64,000 bases of DNA from Ornithodoros turicata (GCF_037126465.1 NC_088202.1:32596213-32660212), one strand, 5' to 3'. Counted from the first letter of the stretch, positions 34,479-46,600 are shown. The notes: generated by a model not told the origin, from the sequence alone. Translations and numbers: made by a program.

Positions 34479-34856
34479 TTTAACTGAAGAGTGCACCCTG
34501 ACTGTTCGAAATGCCGCTCTCCAACCGACAAAAGCATGGAGAGGGTTGAGGGTGGTGCTCCGGCCCTCCAACAGATGGCGCCACGCGTCCTTAATCGCAT
34601 TTTCAAGTTCGCGCGCATTTTCTACCTCGGGCTGGAAACTTATGGAACCACCCTCGTATATGCAGGCTTAATAAATGTTGGATTCTCAATTCTGCGTACA
34701 TTGCATCGAATGATTGTCTGCACAACAAACGTGAAAAAGAAATGAACGGTGAAACAGAATGAAAAAGAAAAGTGAAAGTGATGTAAGGGCACCGTTGTGC
34801 TCTCCTCTCAGCTCAAGGTGAAGGTAAATGCCGTGACAGATCAGTGTACTGGTAAC

Positions 34857-35607
34857 TAGTGATGTAGCGAACTTTTTGCGGACCTTAAGTTTGCAGTCGA
34901 AACCCGCTGGTTCGAGAGGTTCGATGAACTCACAAACCAGATTCGCTGAGATTCTCGAAAGTTAAGAGTGGTGTGACTGATACGGCTAGCCATTGAATTG
35001 AAATATCTTTGTGAAAGAGGACAAAACATTGGTTTGGGCTAGTCGGTGCAAGTTCACGATCATAACGGGCGCATCACGGAGGTGGACCGAGAAAGACCGA
35101 CATCACACAGGCGCTCACTGGCAATTACGGGAAGTTTATGGGAAGTTCTCAAACCGCTGTCTCAGGGAGTGCAATGAAGATAGAAATAATGCACCTACAT
35201 CAATCCAATCTACCCCTATGCGCCTGCTGGAAGAGCTGCGCCTGCTCTGGCATAATTTAAAAGCGCATGTTATGAAGCGTGGCACAGGAAAACACGGTTG
35301 CTTGTGTGTGTTGCGGCGTCTCGTCGCGCCTGCAGGTGACTCGCATGATATTTGTTTCCTTTTCAGGTTTTCAATGCATCTTGCTAGTGTAATAAATGTA
35401 GTATAGCACACAGAAAAGTATAGAACGTCATAATCTGAACATGACACAACTATTTGGCGGCTTTTCGAGTCGAAAAACATATGCTTCCGCCCCCGGTAAG
35501 GAGATCGGCGCGCATGCGCAGTCGATGTCAAAGTTGAACTTCTGCGAACTTTTTAGAAAAGTTCGACTTTTGCGAAATCGAACCACGAAAGGTTCGCGAC
35601 ATCACTA
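34857..35607. mobile_element. hAT-type element with 8-bp TSD (one mismatch)
   Basis: Flanks CTGGTAAC (34849-34856) and CTGTTAAC (35608-35615) match at seven of eight positions. The ends are TAGTGATGTAGCGAAC and, reverse-complemented, TAGTGATGTCGCGAAC. GTTCGA/TCGAAC words are enriched near both ends. The open frame at 35011-35406 has no transposase motif that I can identify. Confidence 0.8.
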
Positions 35608-36840
35608 CTGTTAACGAGACTCGGGTGATCGCTTTGTTCTGTGACGTCTCGATTTTTGAACACATTTCGAGATAGCACTTACTGTATTATTATTATTAAT
35701 ACATTATAAAATATGTCTATTTCAACGTACTTGCACAAGTTTTCTTTTTACAGGTAGGTTGCGGCATGCATGATGCATGACAAAACAAAGTTCGGGTATG
35801 GACCCAAACGTCAAATCTCGTCAAACGTCAAACTCCACTTCCACTACAAGAGCGGATATGTCGTTACGGAGCTGGCTCGAAGACGTATGAGAATTGGCTC
35901 AGATCCGCTCGCACTGTGTTTGTATATTCACTCAGAGTCACCTCCGGGGCAGCTCGCTTCGCTCGGAGCTTGGAGGGCGATCTCGCAGATCCTTCCCACA
36001 ATTCATAAGCTAGATTATGGCGGCTATTTCGATTTTTTTTCTTCTTCTAGACTGTGTAGACCGATTTACCACCCGAATCAGATTGTGGAATTAGTCATAA
36101 CTGCTTAAATTTTGGCCCTTGTGTTAACAAAAGTAAATAAAATAAATAAAAATAACTGGAATGAAACATATATAAAAACTTTCACACAGGCCTTCATGCA
36201 CAGTCTACGCTTCTTCAGGCAACATAGGTACAACATGGAATGGCTAGAGTGAATCTGGCTAAGCGCGCGTTGTCTGTCCGTAGGACGCATGCAGTCCGGT
36301 CTTTTGTTACAAAGTGATAAACAGTGCTCAACTGGAAGTAGACGACACTGCGAGTGCGTTGTCTTGTCGCTCTAGCTCGGTCGCGAAAGGAATTTTCTTT
36401 TTTCCTCGGTTTCCCGTTCAATGACGCACTTCCGCTCAGCTCCGACTCTGCTCAGAGCGAATAAACGTAAACGCCATACGAAACGATGCATTTACACGGG
36501 CAAAGATAATGCCTGTGCATTATGTCTCTAAAGCGATAGTATGCAGTTGCTCTTTGGTGTTTTATCTTATTTTCATTCGCCATATGTATGTGACTTTTTA
36601 CGCTATCAGTCCACATATAGCTCTCAAGGATTTGTTCTAAGTCACTCTCGTTTTTACGGCGTTGCACTGAGCGTTATCAAGATCAAAGAAAAACTCATAG
36701 AAAGCGATATGAAACTTGAAGCTGTAAAATCAAACATTAGTAATTTGTTATTAGCTACTCCAAAGCCGTTATGCGATTGGTTTATCATGATTGCGGAACT
36801 ATTATTGTAGTGATGTCAAGTAGTTAACTACATGCAGTTA

Positions 36841-36870
36841 AACTACTGTATAGTATACTATACAGTAGTT
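36841..36870. repeat. Perfect 30-bp palindrome
   Basis: AACTACTGTATAGTA is followed immediately by its reverse complement. The surrounding sequence (GTAGTTAACTACATGCAGTT) continues the same AGTAGTT/AACTACT word theme, so this is probably the core of a small foldback repeat. Confidence 0.9.
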
Positions 36871-37964
36871 CCAGTAGTAACGCCAGCACAAAACGAAGTA
36901 TGGTTGCAGCTCGGGGTATCCTTTGCTTTACCCAAGCCAACAATCTATTTTTATTGATAGGCCAACCATGGGCCCCACAGTCCTAGAGCAGTAGGCCAGA
37001 CGTTGGATGGACGTTATTCATACTCAATTGACTTGCGGCGTAGGGTAACGATTTATCATTATTTATTTGTTGCTCGTATTTCCCACAACGGACAGTGAGC
37101 GCACCGTTTTAAAGCACAGAAATTTCCCACAATGAACACGGCGTTTCAAAGAGCAAAAGAAAAAAAAAGGAAAACAGAGAGAGAGAGGGAGAATCATACA
37201 ATATAGTATATGCAATATGCCCGAGACCACTAGAATCAAACAGCTCATAAAGAAAAGCAATACCATATATTTTTGGCATTTGTCGTATTGCCAACTCTAG
37301 GATGGGACAAGCGTAAGCATCTCTTTCCTGAGGAACAACAGATACAATACATAGGTTGTCTCGCGAGCTTCCACAAATTCGAGAGCCCTGTTCGCGTGCG
37401 AGTCAAAATGAAGGGTGATGTGTCAAAGTTCAATTCTACGCGGACACAAAGTACACTGAAATGAGGAATTGCTGGCGTATTAGCTCACCATGAAAATAAC
37501 GTCTCTGTTTCTTACTGCTTTCAGTTTCAGACAATCACTTGGCCAACCGAAAGTCGAACTTCCGCTACACCATTCCGCGTTTCCCTCTCCCCGAGGAAAC
37601 ATACAGGGATTGGACCAAGCTTAGCAAGAGTTTGGCTGGCCAACCTTGCCGTGCTTGACAAGTGCTTGGCCAACGAGCTCGTTCTTGGTATAGATCTGCC
37701 CCCTGACCTCGCTCTGCCTATCACTATGCAACATTGCGCCAACGTTGGCTTTACCGATAGAGTCGTTGGTCAACTGTCATCCGACTTTTTGCGAACCGTC
37801 AAAGTGTCTTTTCTTTCTTTTTGTTTCGAGGAGCAGCTGCATTGTTTTAAGGTACTTCGATCCATTATTTCATTCTCCGCATCACCACCAGCAATAGGGT
37901 AGAGTAGCGCCCCTGGCGATGAAACTCCCCATCCATCATCTCGATAAAGTTTTTGTTGTTGTAA

Positions 37965-38011
37965 CTCTCAGTTGTCTCGCGACGTAAACCCTCAATTATT
38001 AAAAAAAAATA
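37965..38011 (+). mobile_element. Severely 5'-truncated SINE with TSD
   Basis: Only the SINE 3' end is present (GTTGTCTCGCGACGTAAAC..TCAATTATT plus an A tail), flanked by TTTGTTGTTGTAA at 37952-37964 and 38012-38024. The same 3' end is carried by the full SINE at 5968-6242. It is a real retrotransposition event that copied fewer than 50 bp. Confidence 0.75.
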
Positions 38012-38101
38012 TTTGTTGTTGTAAGTTGTGTAGACTGCACACAGGGGCAGAGCCATTCCCTGCTGCCGTCTACCAGTGATAGTAACGCCCACTTGTTGAC
38101 A

Positions 38102-38221
38102 GTCCCATTTCGCCTAACGAGATGATACGACAATCCCATTTCGCCTATAGTGGCAGACACCCCCTCGCTCTCTTAATCCTAAAAGTCGCATTAGGCTAAA
38201 TGGGAATAGGCGAAATGGGAC
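38102..38221. mobile_element. 120-bp MITE, GTCCCATTTCGCCTA ends
   Basis: Left GTCCCATTTCGCCTAA is mirrored at the right by ATAGGCGAAATGGGAC. A second CCCATTTCGCCTATA and its complement lie inside. It has the word-built style of the 2295-3773 element. No target duplication could be settled. Confidence 0.65.
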
Positions 38222-38909
38222 GTAACCCTCCGACTACCCAGACCAGCGAGCTTGCCTCTGCACTAGCTGCGCGTGACGCCACTGAGCTCATGATATCAGG
38301 TACGGATCGCGTTTAGGTCTAGGATCGCGGTACTTCCCTCGCTCGCGAACGATAAGCAGTGGAAAGCACGCTTGTGTTTTTGGCTAGCTTCGAAAATTGC
38401 GCAGATTGTCCCACGCTTTTTTATCTTTTCTTCTTTTTTTTGTCATTGCTGAAAGATATGGCAGTTCGAAGGCGAGAACGGCAGAACCCATGATCACAAC
38501 ATTCTCTTGTGGTGCGGATCGGACGTGTGTTGACAGCGTTCATGTTTACGCCTCCTGCACCCCACGAAATTGGGCACGAAAATTATGTTGGTGATTCTGC
38601 ATGATGTGCAGGTAGAACAAGCAGCTGTAAAGTCTTTTATGAAGTCGTGGCCTGTACGTTCATGCAGTATTGCAATATCCTGCTACCATCTTTGTACTTA
38701 ATTTAGTTGTTGATCTCTGTAGTCAATTTACAGGAAGTCACTTTCCCCAAGTGAACACTTTCCCCAATAAGTCTGAAAAATAATTATAAAAATATTGCGG
38801 TCAATATCATCCTAGCAATACACAAGGCCTTGCCGCTTTATTCTCGTGGATCATCGTCATAAGGAATCCAGTAGTAACAGTTAATATTCCCACGGTTAAA
38901 CGATATATA

Positions 38910-39120
38910 CAGGCTGTTTGCTCTAACGTGTCCAGAAATTTTATTTAAAGCGAGCGATAAAAGAGAAACGAGCGCTACTTTTCAGCTACTTGACTAAGAA
39001 ACAAGTGCTAATAGTGAAGCAGTACCTGTTTCTTTCTCAAGTAGCAGAAATGTACCACTTGCTTTTCGTTTATCGCTCGCTTTAAATATAATTTCTGGAC
39101 GCGTCAGAGCAAACACCCTG
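38910..39120. mobile_element. 211-bp Tc1/mariner-type MITE, TA TSD
   Basis: The ends CAGGCTGTTTGCTCTAACGT and, reverse-complemented, CAGGGTGTTTGCTCTGACGC continue as inverted repeats for about 57 bp. TA flanks both sides (38908-38909 and 39121-39122). It has no coding capacity. Confidence 0.8.
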
Positions 39121-39274
39121 TATACAACTAGGAAAAAGAAGATTGAAGTGAACGCGTCTGGTCGGAAGCTACCCACATGTCGAACTGGATCGCGGGATAT
39201 TCCACTTTAGGGAAAAGAAGGTGTCATGAAACGCCACCAACATAGTAGGCAGACGTTATGTTTACGTTACTATA

Positions 39275-41435
39275 GGGAGTGCGCGACAAACTGGTGGCGC
39301 CGCAATGCGGCTTCCGGAGAAAGTACCTTGAGTGATAGCCGCCGGGTAGCCAGCTTTGTTTACATGTGAAGTGCGGGCGTCTTTTTTTGCCACACTGGAC
39401 CTGTTGCATCGCTGACTGCGTCAGCACCTAAAAGAACTCTTCATTAGGGACCAGATGTTTCATTTCTCGTGATTTCTATGCTTCCAATACCACCGAGGGC
39501 ACTAGACCCGCAGCGAATAGCGTTTGTGACGCGCGTTCGGCCATTGCATGAGGTGTGCACAACATATTCTATTTCTTTTGTTATAGTTTCAATGAAACTG
39601 AACGATGTCCTGCGAAATGATCAATGATTTACAGATGTACAATGAAAGCAGCCACTTCGTGACGCTGAAACGCCGCTGGATACTGTATCACCGTCATATG
39701 CACCGACCAAACGGCAACCTATTTCGAGATAATGATTGAGGTGTTTCATCGCCAGTGCCCAGAGCCGATATTGCTCCCGGTAATCTGGTTGACGAGTCTC
39801 ACAGTGAGAACGGAAGTTCTACGTTGTCCAAAAGGTTTAGTTTTAGTATTTACGCACCGACCATTTCACAGCTGTCGTGCCGCAAGCCTACGGCGGTAGC
39901 CGAAGTAAAAACTCATATACAGTCGACCCCCGTTTATCCGGATGGTGCCGTTCCCGGCGAAATCGTCCGGGTACCGGGGCATTCGGATAAATGAAACGAC
40001 CGCATAGAAACGTCCTACAGAGCAAGGTTTAATTAAAACACCGAAAGCTCGTCAACGACAGCTGTTTCATAGTACTGTAGGCACTCAATTCCTGCAAACT
40101 TTTGCTAATTGCATAGACTTGAGCCATGTTGTTGCGCTGCTCGAAAAATGTCAGTGCGGACGCAAAGTGTCAATGTCGGAGCCTTGTTTCTCACTGGCGT
40201 CATCGGCACCGTCTTGCTGCACATCATCGGAGGCAACAGCAGCAATCACATCGTCATCAGTCATAGCTGCACACGCGTGATCATCCTTATCAACGTCAAC
40301 GTAGTCAGAAACCGCAACATCATCTACGGCAGTCGGAGTGGGCCTCTACATCAGGGATCGCAGCTCAGCTAAGGGAATGTCTTCATCGGCCAACGGGTCG
40401 TAAGCAGCAGGCCCTCGGGTTGGAGTTTTCCCCACTAGAACGGGACAGTTGCTCGAGATATTTCCAAATCACTCGACTGGTCAACGTGACCCGACGCACA
40501 CAAGTAGAAAAGGGGGTCATCGTGCACAGTTGTCTCCCTTTGGGAGGAATGCAGGTCGCTGTCATGTGACGGGAATAACCCCAACACAGCGAAAAGGGTG
40601 ACGAAGCGGGGTCAGCGTCTCCTCTTACTCACCGTAGTCCGGATAAGTGAAACTGGATTACAAGAATTTTCCACTTTCGTTCCCTGGAATCCTTGTCCGA
40701 GTCCGGAAGCTGAAGTCCGGATAAACGAGAACAAAATACGTGGAGGGAAATCCGTTCCCGTGCCTTTTGTCCGGATACCGCGGGATCCGGATAAATGAAG
40801 TCCGGATAAACGGGGGTCGACTGTAATTTCTTCGTTGAGGATCTCTTTAGCGTTATTGTATCTGAAGATACTGGAAAAACTGCAGTACAAGCTTAGACAA
40901 TAAGTTGTGACCTCACGTGTTTATTTGTATAGATAAAACGGACGCACGATATAGATTTCAGTTGATGAAGCTATATATGTGTGTCCAAAGAGGACGAAAG
41001 GAATACAAGACTCAGTCAAAAACATGATATTAGAAATGGCTGGAATCAGAGAAATACACGTATATAGCCTTCGCTAGCAAGCCAGGATTTTGTGAGGCGT
41101 CAAATAACCATCCTCTCGACATATCACTTACACGCGTTTTGACCAGACAGACGTGAGTGGCTGTTCTCCTACAGCACTGTTAGATACATTATAAATACGG
41201 TGGTTGCTTCTGTGCAGTGTGTCTCCATTCCCTTCGTTCGCGCCCCAGAAAGGTTCCACATTATTTGCACTTCAAAATTAGCCCTTCTAATTACGGCGGT
41301 CGCCATGCAAGCTACGGTTCCACTTGAGAATGCATAGAAAGGGCGACGCGGTATCACGTCGGATACTTCCAAGACCGCCACTGGCGGTGCTGTCGCGACG
41401 AAGCAGCGCGCCCCCTTTTGGTGTCGCACGGTCCC
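39275..41435. mobile_element. TATA-flanked DNA element, copy 1 (contains pogo-like insert)
   Basis: It starts GGGAGTGCGCGACAAACTGG after TATA and ends GGTGTCGCACGGTCCC before TATA; the inverted ends match over about 14 bp (GGGACyGTGCGACA). Copy 2 abuts it, sharing the single TATA at 41436-41439. The two copies align through the whole length apart from insertions. No transposase is recognised, so superfamily is open. It carries a 904-bp pogo-like insertion at 39920-40823. Confidence 0.75.
39920..40823. mobile_element. pogo/Tigger-type derivative nested in copy 1
   Basis: The ends are CAGTCGACCCCCGTTTATCC and its near-exact reverse complement, with TA on both sides (39918-39919, 40824-40825). 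Copy 2 of the host element has the uninterrupted site at about 42055-42060, an independent empty-site control. The minus-strand interior includes a short acidic Asp-rich stretch (about 40270-40340) like the C-terminal tail of pogo transposases, but no catalytic motif. It is therefore a deleted, non-autonomous copy. Confidence 0.85.
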
Positions 41436-41439
41436 TATA

Positions 41440-42878
41440 GGGACTGTGCGACAAACTGGTGGCGCCGCGATGCGGCCTCCGGAGGAAGTACCTTGCGTGA
41501 TAGCCGCCGGGTAGCCAGCTTTGTTTACATGTGACGTGCGGGTATCTTTTTTTGCCACAGCATCGCTAACTGTGCCAGTACCTAAAAGAACTCTTCATTA
41601 GGGACCAGATGCTTCATTTCTCGTGATTTCTACGCTTCCAATACCACCGAGGTCACTAGACTCGCAGCGAATAGCGTTTGTGACGCGCTTTCGGCCATTG
41701 CATGAGGTGTGCACAAGATGAGCGAATATATTCTATTTCTTTTGTTCTAGTTTCAATGAAACTGAATGAGGATCTGCAAAATGATAAATGATTCACAGTT
41801 GCCACTTTCGTGACGGTGAAACGCCGCTGGATACTGTATCACCGTCAAATGCACCGACCAAACGGCAACCTATTTCGAGATAATGATTGAGGTGTTTCAT
41901 CGCCAGTGCCCAGAGCCGATATTGCTCCCGGTATGACGAGTCTCACAGTGAGAACAGAAGTTCTACGTTGTCCAAAGGGTTTAGTATTTACTCACCGACC
42001 ATTTCACAGCTGTCGTCCCGCAAGCTTACGGCGGTAGCCGAGGTAAAAACTCATATACTTTCTTCTTTGAGGATCTCTTTAGAGTTATACTGTATCTGAA
42101 GATACTGGAAAAACTGCAGTACAAGTTCAGGCAATAAGTTGTGACCCCACGTGTTTATTTGTATGGATAAAACGGACGCACGATGTAAATTTCAGTGACG
42201 AAGCTATGTGTGTGCAAAGACGACGAAAGGAATACAAGACTCAGTCAAAAACATGATATTACAAATGGCTGGAGTCAGAGGAATACACGTATATAGCCTT
42301 CGCTAGCAAGCCATTTTGTGAGGAGTCAAATAACCATCCTCTCGACGTATCACTTGCAGGTGTAACGAAAGAAAGAGAGGACTCCGACTTAACGTAACAA
42401 ATAACAAACACAAGAGCAGCGCGCCCCCTGTAGGTTTCGCACGGTCCCTATACGGCTCTGGTCACACCATAGCTTTACCAGGGCTTTTTCCCTCTTATTT
42501 GTTACGTTAAGTCGGAGTCCTCTCTTTCTTTCGTTATGTCATCTCCCGGCTTTTGGAGTATTTTCTCACTTACAGGTGTTTTGACCGGGCGGACGCGAGT
42601 GGCTGTTCTCCTTCCGTACTCTTAGGTGCATTATAAATACGGTGGTTGCTTCTGTGCAGTTTGTCTCCATTCTCTTCGTTCGCGCCCCAGAAAGGTTCCA
42701 CATTATTTGCACTTCGAAAATTAGCCCTTCTAATTACGGAGGTCGCCACGCAAGCTACGGTTCCACTTGAGAATGCATAGAACGGGCGGCGTGGTATCAC
42801 GTCGGATACGTCCAAGACCGCCACTGGCGGCGCTGTCGCGACGGAGCAGCGCGCCCCCTGTAGGTGTCGCACGGTCCC
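41440..42878. mobile_element. TATA-flanked DNA element, copy 2
   Basis: It begins GGGACTGTGCGACAAACTGG immediately after the TATA shared with copy 1, ends GGTGTCGCACGGTCCC, and is followed by TATA at 42879-42882. It lacks the pogo-like insert of copy 1 but has its own insertion near 42363-42575. The P-like element starts two bases beyond its right TATA. Confidence 0.75.
42363..42536. mobile_element. 174-bp foldback with perfect 42-bp arms in copy 2
   Basis: The arms TAACGAAAGAAAGAGAGGAC.. (42 bp) are perfectly inverted. The loop contains a piece of the host element's own right end (GCGCGCCCCCTGTAGG..CGGTCCCTATA). The inserted block, compared with copy 1, extends to about 42575 and is flanked by imperfect direct repeats TCACTTGCAGGTG and TCACTTACAGGTG. 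Confidence 0.75.
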
Positions 42879-43510
42879 TATACTCACGGCCGCTCGATGG
42901 AAACTGAGTACGGCCTGCCGCTATCCCCAGGAAGCGCGTGAGGGGCCTGTTTACCTTCGCCGCCGCCGCGGCGCCACCAGTCGGGGACAACCAGGACAAC
43001 GCTCCATGAGCGAGCGGCCCTTCGACGCACGGCTGTTGCATTTGAGAGCGTGAAAAATGCTTACAGCAGCTGGCTATATGGACAGCAACGTCTAAAGGTT
43101 GTTTCTGTGCAGCCATTGGTCGGAAATCGTGTTATTAGTCTCCCCGAGATATGGAAGAGCGAGCGTGTTTTGGTACATAGCGTGAAAATCCCGTCACGCG
43201 GCTCGTTCTAGATTTCGTTGTTTTGTAGGCGTGTTGCTGAACAGAATCTCCAACTGAGAACACCTTCACTTAGTCACAGAAGCTACGTAACCCGTGCTTC
43301 TGCGGAACGAGCTTCTTGTACATATCCCACATTTGTGCCGAATAAAACGTGCAATCCGTTGCATAGGGGGTAATCTAATTCGAGAGGAATTCTAGGCGAG
43401 ACGTACCTGGAAAAGAATAGTGTCACCCATCCCAACGTGCACCCCTATGCCATGCACTGCTTGCAGCTGCCAGTAGAAGTGCACATCCAAGTTTCATGTA
43501 ACATATGTAA

Positions 43511-43544
43511 TAATTGGGAGTTTACGTCGCGAGACAACTGAGAT
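43511..43544 (-). mobile_element. 34-bp SINE scrap with 16-bp TSD
   Basis: The minus-strand SINE 3' end (GTCTCGCGACGTAAAC..CCAATTA) is flanked by a perfect direct repeat CATGTAACATATGTAA (43495-43510 and 43545-43560). The insertion is shorter than most primers yet keeps a full target duplication. Confidence 0.8.
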
Positions 43545-43698
43545 CATGTAACATATGTAACACAAGTGATGCAAACGAGGCCTCCACAAGGTACCACAAT
43601 AATTTTATTTTTCCTGAGTGACACACAGCACAAACATTAAAGCGAAAAGAGCACACTGTAACTAGACCTATAAACGCAAGACTTTTCTCGAAAGTGGC

Positions 43699-46600
43699 TT
43701 ATGCACCAGCTTTACAAAGCGCTCCACAGTTGAAGTGATATTGCCGGCCCAATTTCCCAGCAACGGTCGCAACAGTTTTTTTAAGAAATAGCTCACATAG
43801 CTGCTTACTGTGGTCAGCATTTTCCAGCTCACACATGAATATTGGGCTGCACATCATGTGTGGGAGTAGAGCCGTGACCAACGTTGTGCACAGATTTCCA
43901 CTGCGTCTAACATGCTCACATTTCATCATCCTGCTAACGAAGATACACACCAGCCTGCAAACACCAATGACTTCCATTTTGGGGTATTTCAAGTGTCCAT
44001 TGTCGAGCTTCCTGATTAGCTCAGAGACCGGTCCACTAGGCTTTGGCAACTGCAGCAAGCTCTTGCATGCCCCACATGCAATCTGAAAACAAATTGTATG
44101 ACCCTATATATTTCCTGCACTTGGCAAACTGCATCTGTCAAAGCAAAGTGCAAAAGTTTAAAAAGTCAGCCACGACTGCAATAAGGGAGGATTACGGTGA
44201 GACAGGGCCCAAAAACACACCTTCTCCTCAAAAACACGTGCTAGGTATCCAGCCAAAAAAGCGAGTGGTGCTATCTCCAGATCATCCTGGTTTTCGGACA
44301 AACACTGTACAAAGTTTAGTTCACTTGAGAAGTCACTGGCAGCTTGTCCAACTTCATCTGGCTGGGCAGTAGCAGGTTCAGTGCTCTTAATCGGCAGTCG
44401 AATGGATGCCCTGGTCTCAGAACTACACGGAGCATTTCCACTCTTTGCCGCCTGTAGAATTCCTACCTAAACAATAAGCACAACTTGAAGAGCTTTCTCC
44501 TTTCACCGAGATGTGCAGTACCTTAAGCAGCTTTTCTGCAGTAAAAACTGCTGTCCTGGCATCAACCTTGTCATTACTCCCGTTGTATTGCCTAAAGCAA
44601 CTGAATAGTGACCCTGTAGAGTCACTATTCAGTTGGACGTGTAAGGACGTATCGAAACCTAGAACACAAAATATCTCTTCATAAGCCTTTACTGAACATG
44701 TGCAAACACAAAAGAAACTAGCCATATGAAGATACTTACTTGTTATGATCCAGAAGATACTCAGTTAGTGCGACAGTTGACTTCGTTGTTAGGACTGTCG
44801 CCTCGCAGGTCTCTCTTGTCATCTTCTTTGCTGTTCTACCACCACTACGTTGGAGGTCTTCAATATAGGTGACGAAATCAACCTCAAGCCAGGAAAGCCG
44901 TTCGTCATCTGCCACAACAAATGGTGGTTCCTTCTGTTCCCTTGTCTTCACTGCACCAATGTCATGAAGGGCATACCACGTTGCCACCATCTTCATGAAT
45001 GTTACTGTGGGTTTGCAGTCTAGAAAGTCCGAAGCATAGAAATGGCAGTGTGGGTTCTCTTGAAGAAACTCCAGTGTGGCAATCACCACTGGAGAAAAGA
45101 TCTGTGTTGCTCGTGCAACCTTCATCTTTTCAAAGTTTGTCGGCTCAACGTGAGACCGCGTCGAAACCTTATCGGCTTGACAAGGAACTGCTTCTGAATA
45201 TCAAACAGTTTCTTCAAGTACAGGCCTCCCTGAATTAGCTGCCCACCATCAATCATCTCTCTCTCCAGGAAGTTGGTGCGAATGTTCTTGATCAAATGGT
45301 TGGGGTCAAATGACAGAAAAAGAGGGTCGCCTTCTCGCAAGGGATGGGGCACAGCATGAACAAGCATACCATTTTCAGAAAGGCTTCTAAACAGAGCGGC
45401 GTTTGTCTGATGATTGTCAGTGATAACGCGAGCGACACGGAAACCGGCCTGTTCAACAGCTTTCATCACTTCGATTGTCATAGAAAAAAGTTGGTTGTTC
45501 TTTAGGTTCCGAGTAAAGAAGTAACCCACAGGCACAACATCGGGAGTGGACAAGCCTCGCAACAACAAGTGATTCGCAACCTCGGAGTTGGTAGTTGAGG
45601 GCACTTCTGGGCCCATGTCTACAAGGCCGAAAATCCTGTCCACTTGACGGTCGTAGATTACCTTCTGCTGAATTGACATCTCATCAATGATGAGAGAACT
45701 AAATGCTTCTTGCTCTGATGCAAGTCCTTGAAATTCCGCACTGAGCCGCTGTTTTATTAGAGATGTCACTCCAATTTCACCGGTTGTCTGTCCCACGTAC
45801 CTCTGCAGTGTCGTACGACATGGCAACGTAAAAAGTTTTCTTGACCTCACGTGTTCATAACTTTGTTCGAACATGCTTTCCAAAGCACACATTCCATCAG
45901 GGTTGCTTCGCAGTATAGAGGTCTCTTGGTGTTAAAGCTTGCTACTTGATTTCGAACAAACAATGCAGTTGTGTCACCGTGCTTCGCTGCTTCTAGTACT
46001 TTGATGAATGACTGCATTTCACAGTTTTCTTCAAATGCCTGCAAGCGGTCTCGAGCTTCATCATGCTCGCGTTGCAGAGCCTGCAATGAGTCTTTGAGCC
46101 GAGAGATTTTCATTTGGAGGCGATGCGCTAACTTCTTCCCTTCTTCCATCATACGTACAACGTCAAGTGTAGTTTGGCACGCTACATCCGCAGGTAAGGA
46201 ACTCTCACAACATTCCTCAGGTGTGTCAACAATACGAACAGCTTGTCGTACCTGGTCTTCGTAATCCAAGTCCTGCACATTCACGTTCTCTTCTCTTTGG
46301 GGAACATCAAAGGTTGCATTTGTATGTGCGTTAGAATTTGCTGGACTGCTACGTCGTGGTCGTTTCCTCTCCTTTGAGGTAATTGGCTTCAGGTACGAAG
46401 GGTAACCCTCGAACACGGTCGGCACTGCTGATGGCAGTAGAACCCTCAGTTTTGCCGTCTTTCGGTAGTCTTCATCTTTGAAATGTAGAGAACATACCAA
46501 ATATCTGTCACTGGGCTCCCGTTTCGGGTCTTTTCCGCCGGATCCCTGGCGTGAGATGTTCCTGAGCCACGCTTCCCGGCGCTCGGCGTCACAGGGAAAC

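Larger units (their letters stand above)
32392..34656 (-). mobile_element. mariner element, interrupted by a hAT derivative
   Basis: The ends are inverted repeats of about 30 bp: left CAAGGGTGGTTCCATAAGTT and right, reverse-complemented, CGAGGGTGGTTCCATAAGTT. TA dinucleotides abut both ends (32390-32391 and 34657-34658), as required for mariner. Total length is 2265 bp; subtracting the nested insert (about 935 bp) leaves about 1.33 kb, the normal mariner size. The transposase is on the minus strand and defective. Confidence 0.9.
35616..38101. other. Intergenic between hAT and MITE cluster
   Basis: Contains a perfect 30-bp palindrome (36841-36870) and a tiny SINE insertion (37965-38011), listed separately. 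A coding-looking stretch at 37590-37760 has balanced composition but no clear splice sites and no motif, so it is not called. Confidence 0.4.

Noticed and set aside
37590..37760. Possible exon with balanced composition
   Set aside because: No defensible splice sites, no motif, and it competes with frames on the other strand; left uncalled.
41169..41558. 129-codon minus-strand frame as a gene
   Set aside because: It crosses the junction of the two TATA-flanked copies; a similar frame in copy 2 is explained by the repeat, and no domain is seen.
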